A stretch of DNA of 22,731 nt from Bacteroidales bacterium UBA6828 (lineage in GTDB: Bacteria > Bacteroidota > Bacteroidia > Bacteroidales > Paludibacteraceae), in the NCBI GenBank assembly GCA_002452095.1, contig DKEG01000006.1, positions 39,812 through 62,542 on the forward strand, written 5' to 3'. The notes below the pieces were generated by a model. The model saw only the letters and a list, made by a program, of their open reading frames with translations. It was not told the origin of the DNA and searched no databases. The position numbers and the translations under genes are program-made. Each line of letters begins with the position of its first letter. The stretch's first letter is position 1. Positions 8,301 through 17,300 of the stretch are shown piece by piece.

Positions 8301-11300
8301 GAGGTGAGCGATAGGGTCTTTCTGCCGCAATGCTTCCAACAAGCGTTGCTCAGCATAATCAACGTTACTGAACTGATTGTCGCTTATCTTCTGCATATTG
8401 GATAGCGGGTCAATGATGTTATCAAACCATTCATTGCTCAACTGCTCCCATTGCCCGTCCTTTTCCCCCTCTTGGCTTGTCAGCCGGTATTTGTTGGCAC
8501 GAATATCGGCAAGCGTATTCATACGCTCGATTAACTGACCTTTGGTGGCATTAAATCCGCCGTGCGAGCCTGCGTTTTGCAGTTCTTCGCGGTTCATCAA
8601 GCGAGAGGCATTGGCAAGTGTGTCGGGGATATATTTCCTGTCTCCGTTTCGGGTATAACCGTCAAAGATGTACTCCTTTATGCCAAACCGCTTGTCGAAA
8701 TCGATTAGCCATTTATCGAAATCGTCCTTATAGTTGGCTTGAACATAGTCTTCCGCTTTCGACAGAGTGGCATTAACATCAATCTTACCATCATATCTAA
8801 TAGCGTTTTGTATGTCATCAATACCTTTTTCCAACACGTTGTACTTAACGCCATACGTATCTATGTCCTCAATAGCCTCTTGCGCTATTCTCTTTCGTGG
8901 AATAAGACTATCGGGGTCGTCTAATGTCTCTTGATAACGCTGTCGGAGTTCCTGCGCTTCTTGCTTCAATTCTCCGACAGTAATACCACGCTGCTCTGCG
9001 ATGAGGAACAGCAGAAGTTCCCTATCCTCTTCGGAATACTCGTACAATCTCTTTCCTGCAATAGGTGCAAAGCGTTGCTTGACAGAAGCGGGTACACCGC
9101 TATTATACAAAACATTTTCCGGGGTAATGCCTTTCTCAAGCATATACCAATAGGCAAAATCTTTGGGGTCGTGCTGACCAGCCAGCCAATTGGAGAAGCC
9201 GAGACTGACTTTATTCCATAATCCTCTCCGTGCGGGGTCATTGCCAAAAGCACTATTCAATGCCTTGTAGTAAGCGTCCGCCCCCTTGTCGCTCATTCTG
9301 CGTTCTGTAGCGGGATAGGTGGGCGACCACATATCCCCCGTGTACGTACCTGCATTGTTGCCGCTATTGCTATCCACAAGCGAAGAGGGCATTACCAGTG
9401 AGATTTCACCATATCCGTGGTGGTCTTGTTTGGCAATGTCTATGACTGCTGCGGACGGATTGGCTAATCCGCCTGCTTTGAGGACTTTGCGTAGTTTGTC
9501 GGAAGTGATGTTGTGCAAGCCCACGAGTGTGCGCTCGCCGAGCGGAACGACTTGTGTACCGCTTACAGAGAAACGCGGGTCGGTCAGTTCTGTTGCTCTG
9601 CCCGATTGAGTATCTCTATCGATTTCTTGATTATCTCGTGAGCCGTCGGATTGTTCTGCTCCATGTAGTCTATCAACTCGTTCATTCCCGCTTCGTTGTC
9701 TTGGAGAAAGACCATCATCGGAATGGCTTGGTCTATGTGAACCTTGTGGTCTTTCAACATTTGTATCAGTTGGTCTTGTACTGCTGTCAATTCCATATTT
9801 CTGCTGTATTTTGTCGATTAGATTTTCATTTCCGTCAATAAAAACGGATTGCACAATACGTCCGTTATTGAACTTATGGAAATAGTTTGCCGAGTAGGCA
9901 AAGCCGTTTCCTTCGGGGAATTGTCCTTGTGCCTGCTTGCGGAACATATCGGCGTATGCTGCCGCCAGTTCGGCTTTCGGGACGCGGGGTTTTCCGCCTG
10001 CAAAGGTACTGCCTTTTAGGGATTTATGCAAGTTTTCGCCTGCATCTTCTACGCTAAATCTTATGCCGTTCTCTGCATCAAGACTGCGACAGAACTCCAA
10101 TGCGTCGTTCCAAAGTTGTGCAACTTGCCCTAAAGTAATAGAGGGATTATCAGTAATCGCTCTTACCTCCTCGTACTTGTCGTTGATTTTTCGTTCCGCT
10201 GCGTCCTGTTGCTCACTAACCTCTTTGCGCAGTTGAGCAAGGGCGGGGTCTTTCCGCATAGCCTCTCGCTCCTGTTTGCCTTGCGGTGAATCGGTAAGCG
10301 CAGATATGTTGGCTTGTGTCGGGTAGTGTTCAGATACATAGTCAGATACTCTTTCTTCGAGCCTTTCTATGATACTATTTTCTTGGAGTATAACTTCGAT
10401 TGGTACAGCATTAACCCCGAGTTTGTCTGCTTTGAGGTTTGGCAAAATGGAGTCGAAATACTGCTCTTCTTCTTTTGATTGGAACGAGATAAGTTCTTTG
10501 AGCGACTTTGCCTGCTCATCGAAAGAGAGTGTACTGACGGGGGTGTCTGCTATTTCTCCTCTTTCGGGAGTTTGCCCTCGGCTTGGAGTTCCTGACGAGC
10601 CTTTTCCAGCAGGTCGAGACCCCTGTTGAACCAATCCTCCTTGGGATTGCGTTTGGTTATTTCTGCCGCTCTGTCGGCTACTGCTTTGGGTGTTTCGACC
10701 GAGAATGTTATCCCGTCTTGCCTTGGATAGACTGTTACTTTGTCGTTGTTCATAATCTATATTGTTAAGAGTTTGTAGAATTGTTTCGTTGTTGATACCA
10801 TAGTTTTGAGCCACCTCTGCAGCGTCTTTGCCTGTGGCATACGCTTCTTGCATAACGTATGATACGAGTTCGTCTGCAAGTGCGGTATGTCCGTGGGTAG
10901 TGCCGTTGTTATATTGGTCGTAGAACGTAGTACCGGTAATAGTCCGCAATATCTGTGCCAACTCGTCGGCGGTAGCATTGTCGGTGAGAGCGGACAGCAG
11001 TTGCGGGTGGGCGGCGGTGAGCAGGTGCTGCCGCTCGTGAACGTAGGTGGCTATGATGTCGTTGCCTGTTTGCAGTGCGTCGGTATTGAGAATGACCATA
11101 CCTTTGCCGCAGAATCCGTTTACTTTTTCTCCACGGGAGAGAGCGGCAGCCATATCGGCAATGGTCTTGCGTGTAGCACCGAGTTCGGCTAGTTTCTTGA
11201 CGATGTTCTTGTTGGTTACGAGCACGACCTTTGTTTTACCATCGGAGATTTGTTTGATGAGTGCTTTTTTGTCGTCCAGAGAGAGGGGCTTGCTGAGTTC

Positions 11301-14300
11301 TGCTTCGAGTTGCGCTGTTTGAGCGGCTTTGGTTTCGTTGTAGATTTTCTCTACATAATTGCGCAGGTCGCCATAGGTTTTTATTCCGAGTTGCTTTTGC
11401 CATTCATTGAGAATAGCAGGGTCTAAGACATCAAGTGCTTGGAGGTAGCCCTCTATTTGGTGTTGTGCGTTGGCGATATGCCCCTCGCCATAGACCCAAC
11501 CATTATAGTTGGATAGTGGGTGCGTTATGTCTGCGGTATTGGTATTGGTATTGCCTTTTTCGCCCAGTGCTTTCTCGGCGAGAGCAAGCCCTTTGACGAT
11601 TGCCTCTATGTTGTCGGTAATCTGCTGCGGGGAGGTGATGTCCTTTGGGGAAACAAGACCAAAGGCTTTGTCAAAACCTGTCCCCTCTCGCAGAATGCGT
11701 TCCCGCCGTTCCTGCTTAAGGCGTTGATATTTGCTTTGCTCGTCCTTCGGAGTTCCTTCGGAGTTGGTTCGGCGATTGTCGGAGCGGGATTGCTCGTTTT
11801 GGTTTGTGCTTTCTGTTGTCTGTTGCTCGTGCTGTGCGCTTTCTTTGGCGGCACGATGTGCCATACCAAGTATAGCATCAACATTGGCTTGTGCGGCTGC
11901 CTCTCGTGCTTCTTTCCCTTTGCCTATACGCAATTTGGACTGACGCTTTGCGCACCAGTTTTTCAGTTCCTCTGTTCCATTGATGTTATTTTGGCGAATG
12001 AACTCCCGTGCCAGTTCGGGATTGTTTGTTAGTAAATGGTGAACAGCGGCATATCCGCTCTTTCTGTCTGCTCGTCCACCTAACTCTTCGTCTATGCGCG
12101 TGGTCAGTTCGTCCATATCACGCATAGTGAAGTACTGTTGGTCGCTCAATTCAGTGACTTTGTCTTTCAGGCGGGTGTAGTTTTCGCCTTGGTTTTCCTC
12201 TGTGCCATTCTGCCAAGCGGTATATAGTGCTTGCGATTCGGCTAACTGCTCCGTGCTAACACGGCTGTCGTCAATAGACATCCGTGTATTGCTGATTTTG
12301 TTTACCTCATCGGCTATTTGGCTTGCATTGAGCGGATTTTCTGCGTTTTTTTGCTCGGAGGTTTGCGGGTTTGGTATATTCTTTGTACCTTTGTGGGCAG
12401 AAATTCCAGACGGATTGATACCGAGCACGGTAGGCTGATTGTCAGTTTGAGTAGGCTTGCGCGAACGGTTAAGAGGAACTGACTCCTCGACCTGCGTTGT
12501 CGGATGCAGGCTGGAATTGTTTAGCCAGACTAATTTCCCTTGTTGGATTAGTTTGGCTATTCTGTTTGCAGTTTTTTCTTGGTTGGATACTACGACCTCT
12601 TGTCCGTCTTTGCTGACGGTTATCGATGTGAAATAGTACAGTCTTTCTCCGTTCTGCCCGACAAACGCCTTGACAAACACATAAGAGAACTCCCGCTCGG
12701 TGGTTTGTCCGTCTTTGGCTTGGCTCTTATCCATCACCACTACACTCGGGTGTTCGAGTGTAGGTTTAATCATACCGAGTTTGCCGTCTCTGCCCTTTTG
12801 TGCGAGTTTGAGGTACTGATGTTCGCCCATCTTGACATATCCGATAGGCGTGCTTACTATGCCGTCCTCTCCAAACAGAGCATACCAATTCTCGGGTGTA
12901 AGTTCTATCTCCTCGAAAGGTTCTGCCTCTGCTTCTATCTGCTCTAAGATATTACTTGCAGGAATATCGGTTGCGTCTTGTCCTTGCCGAGCACCTGTTG
13001 GTGTGCTTGGTAGAGGAGGTTGAGTTTGCGGGTTTGCAGGTCGGGCTGTTGGTTCGGCTGCTGCGGTTGGTTGTTGTTTTCGGTTTGCATAATGTTGTAG
13101 TATTTCGTTCTTTATATCCTCAATGGTGCGCGGCTCAAACAATCCTGTTTGTCCGTTGGCATCGTCCCGTGCGGAGTTGTTGTAAAGGTTGAGGACTTGG
13201 CGGAAGTTCTCCACTCCCGATGACATCTCCTCGGCGAGCAACATCTCGAAAGGCGTGAAGCGGTCGCTTACTTTGCCCTCAAAAGCGTCCACTTGGCGTA
13301 TGTACAAAGGGTATGCCACACCTGCTTGTCGTGCTTCGTACAACAAGCGTATTGCTCCGTTGATATTGTCGGTGAGCGCATAGCCACCCAAACGCCTGTT
13401 CTCTATGATAGACGGCATTGCACGAAGAATAGACTGTTTCAGCCCTTTGTCGTTGCCGAGCATACGGATAGTCTGCTCATCAAACAAACCGCCGATAAGC
13501 AGGTCGGTAACATAGTCCTTGCCTGCCGGGCTGAGGACAAAGCCGCGGTCGGTATTCTCGGTCAGTCCTGCCACCTCCTGTTGGGTTATGATACCGTTAT
13601 CCAACAACGAGCGGACAATATCTTTTGCACCGGTCTCGGAAGCAAAGAATGCGTCGAGTGTGCCGTAGTTATCAAGTATGCGCAACATTCCGTCGCGAGC
13701 CGCTTCTGTCAGTTTCTTGCTGCTGCTTACTGCACGGTTGGTGCTGCCCTGCGATTTCTTCTCTTGGGCGTTGAACTTGGCAAAGGTTGTGGTATTGTAC
13801 GGCAAGTCCTCGTCTGTCTGCATATAGACACGCGGGTGCTGCATACCTGCCACCTGCTCTGCGGTGAAACCGAAGTTGCCTGCATTGTCCGCAAGGGCTT
13901 GGATATACGCCCCGTCGGTGTTGTTGGCTGCTGCGATGTTGCCTGCAATGGTGCGCCCGTTGCCGTCATATACAATACCCTCGGACGAGACAACAGGCAC
14001 TTGTGTAACGGCTTGCCCATCGTAGGTCTGCGCAATCTGCGTGGTGATTTGCCGAGCGTCTTGGTCGTTCTTGTAGTCGCGGTCGTTGATGTTCTTGCCG
14101 TCCTCGGTAACGGGGAAGCCGTCGGAGGTGTTCCAGCCGTTGAACGGGTCGTGGCTCGGCGTGGCTGCACCTGCTTCAACCAAAACATAATGCCCGCGGA
14201 TAGTTGTGCCGTCGGGCAGAGTGCGTGCTACTGCATTGCCCTCTACTTTCGGTGCGGCTTGCCAACGCTCTGCGGGAGCAGGATTGGCGAGTTGTGCGGT

Positions 14301-17300
14301 CTGTGTCTGTCGGCGTGCGACACGCTGTTCTTCCTCACGTGCTTTGCGTGCGGCTTGTTCGGCTTGCTCTGCCTGGGTTTGATAATGGTTGGCGGCAGTG
14401 ATGGCGTTCTGCAACTTGTTGTATCGGTCGGCAGCGATTTTCTTGGCGGCTTGCAGTTCGTCATTCTGACGCTTGAAATCCGCAATGTCGGTGTAGTTCT
14501 TTACGCTTTGTTTTGCAAGACGCTTAACCTCGGTTTCCGCTTTGCTGCGCTCCGCTTCGAGGTATGCGACGGCGGCTGCACGGTCTCCGCCCATGTACTC
14601 GACGGTGGCTGCACCGAGTTCGGAATAGGACATTGTGTCGATATTCGGCACTGTCGGTTGCGATACGGTAGTTGTCTGTTCGGGCTGTATGTTCGCACTG
14701 GTAACAGGTTCTATAGGATTTCCAAACGCATCGGTTTTGACAAACACAAATGGTTCTTGCTGTTCGGGCTGTTGTTCTGACGACGCGTCCCGCGTCGTCT
14801 CCATACTTTGCTCCACGCTTTGCCCTGCGGGATGGAGGGCGGTGAGTGCGATTTCGTTGGGGATGATGGTAGTGTCGGGTTCGCCTTGCGGGTTTTCGAT
14901 TTCCACCTCTACGCCTTGTGCGGAGACGCTGACTACGCGGGAGGTGTAGGTATTCCCGTTGCCGTCGTCCATAGCGACCTCTTGCCCGGCGTGGAAAGTC
15001 TGTGCGACTTGTGCGTATTGTAGGAAAGGTTGCAGTTGCTGCTCGACCATATCGTTGGCAGAGCGGACAGATACAAGGTTGAGGTCTTTGGCAGTAACCT
15101 GTGCCATAGTGCCGTCCTCATAACGGACGGTAACGACATCGGCATTGGTGATACGCGGTGCGGCAGGGTCGGTGGTGTTGTCTATCTCCACGTTTCCGTC
15201 TCCCACGATATAGCCGCGTTTGGTCTCGTCGCTTGCCAGCGAGACCTCATAGACATTGCCGTTGCTGTGTGTATTGGGTTGTATGTCTGCGGCATACTGC
15301 CGGCGCAGTTGGTTCTCCCGCTCCGTCCATTGGTCGGGTGTGAGTTCCCTATCTACACGGCGGAGGTTGGTGTCTCGGGTGTATTGTTCGAACTCTGTTT
15401 GTGTGAGTGTAACGGCGTTGCCGTTTTCGTCGGTGGCGGGGTTGCCGTTTTCGTCACGGAGCGTAGCACTGCCATCGGCATTGCGGTAGAATGTAACCTC
15501 GTTGCCGTTGGTGTCTTGGTAGTGTTCGATACCCTCATTGGTGTTGGTTTCGGGTTGTTCGGTTTGTGGCAAACCGTCCGCGGACGAGGTATCTTTGACG
15601 ACGCGAGCCGCGTCGTCCCCCATGGCAGCCGCGGACGAGGCGTCCGCGCCCCCGGAGAGTTCGGTTTGTGTGCGTGTTTGTTGGGCTTCTTGTGCGAGTT
15701 GCGATTGATAGGCGGAGTAGATACCGTCCATAATCATTCGTTTGGCATCGTCGTTGAGTTGGTTGTTGCGCAATACGCTTTTGATGACCTCGTGTGCGTT
15801 TTGAGAGAAATCGTCGCTGTTGCGTGAGCGGAGCAGGCTTTCGAGGTATTGGCGTTGCGCTCCGTCCTGCATTATCTCCCGCAGTCTCTTGGCAGCGCGG
15901 GAGGATTGGAAACGGTCGATACCGCCTTGCACTGCTCCTGCCGCTCCGAAAGCGATGGAGGTAGGTGCGAGACCGAGCCACGTGTCAATCTGTTGGTCAG
16001 CAGAGAAGCCTGCGTCCTCTGCGTTGTTGATGTCGGTGGATAATCCCCAGCGCAGGAGGTTGCCTACATACTCCTCGCTGACCTCTTCGAGGTAGTTGCG
16101 GAATTGCGCACGGTCTCTGACCTTGCCAATAACGCCCTCATTGAGTCTGCCGAGTACCTGTGCTATTTGGCTGCTTTTGAGTCCTTTGAATAGTTTGGTA
16201 GTGCCTGCAAGGGCTTTGAGGGGGTCGAGCGTGGTCATTATCATCTCGGACAGGTTCTCTGCGTACATATCCACAGTGGAGTTCCAAATCGCTTCGGCTG
16301 TGCCCTGTTGGTTCTGTCTGCCGCCATACGTGATGTTGCCTTGTTCGTCAAAGTCGGGTTGTATGTCGCCTGTTATGCGACTGATTGCGCCCTCTGCTAT
16401 CTTGGGTACGCCAAAGGCGGCGGTTTGTACGCCTGCCGCTGCAAGGTTGCCGAGCAGGGCGGTGCCTGCCTCTTTGAAAGCGGTCTTTGCTCCGTATTTG
16501 GCAGCCGCTTTGCCTGCTGCCTGCGCCGCCTTTCCACCAAACTGCTCAATGCCGTAGCCGAGTATTCCTTTGGCTATTTTGTCTTTGATTGCGCCGATGG
16601 GCATTGCCATAAACTGCAACATAAACGGAATACTCTCGCCTGTGGTCTGTCCTGCTTTGTATAGACGGGATAACTTGTCGGAGTTGTAGGCACAAGCCGA
16701 CATATAGGCAACGGCGGAGTCCATCAGTCCTTTTTCCGCGTCGGTGAGTTGCTCGCCACGCTCGTATTTCTCCACGATGTTTTTGAGGTTGGCGGAGCGT
16801 GTGAGTTGGGAGATGCCGAAGTCCCACGTGTCGATGTCGGAGAGGGATTTGCCGAGCCCTTTCCAGAAGCCTTGTCCCTGTTGTGCGGCTTGGCTTATCT
16901 TGGCAGCGTCAGCGAGGAACTGCTGCGATTGGTGATATAGTGCGAGTTCCCTGTCTTTTTCGGGTTTGTATGCGGTGTTGGCGTTTGCGACTGCCCCGAT
17001 AGCCCCGTAGATACCGCCTTGTGCTTGTGCGCTTTGGCTTGCACGTTGCATGGTTTGTTGGCGTTCTGTTTCGAGTTGCCGGATATGCGGTGCAATGCGT
17101 GCGTTGATGTCGGCAATGGTTTGGTTGGTGGCTTTCTGTCCGAGCAGTCGTGTCTGTTGGGAGAGATAGTCGGCGTTGGCATCTGCCATTTGGCGTGTGA
17201 AATGGTCTTGCGCGAGTTTGACCTCGTTCTCGTAGATGGCATTGGCGTTGTCGGCTATACGTTGCGCTTCTTGCTGTGCCTGTTGCTGCGTGATAGTGCC

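Noticed and set aside
11606..11884. Alternate-frame minus ORF over another giant-gene linker
   Set aside because: Unlike candidates A and B its translation is low complexity and includes translated repeat; no sign of a real protein.
13293..14780. 495-codon plus-strand open frame opposite the giant gene
   Set aside because: Lies antisense to the DdrB/ParB-like domain; Cys/Val/Leu/Gly-rich, no recognisable motif or promoter.
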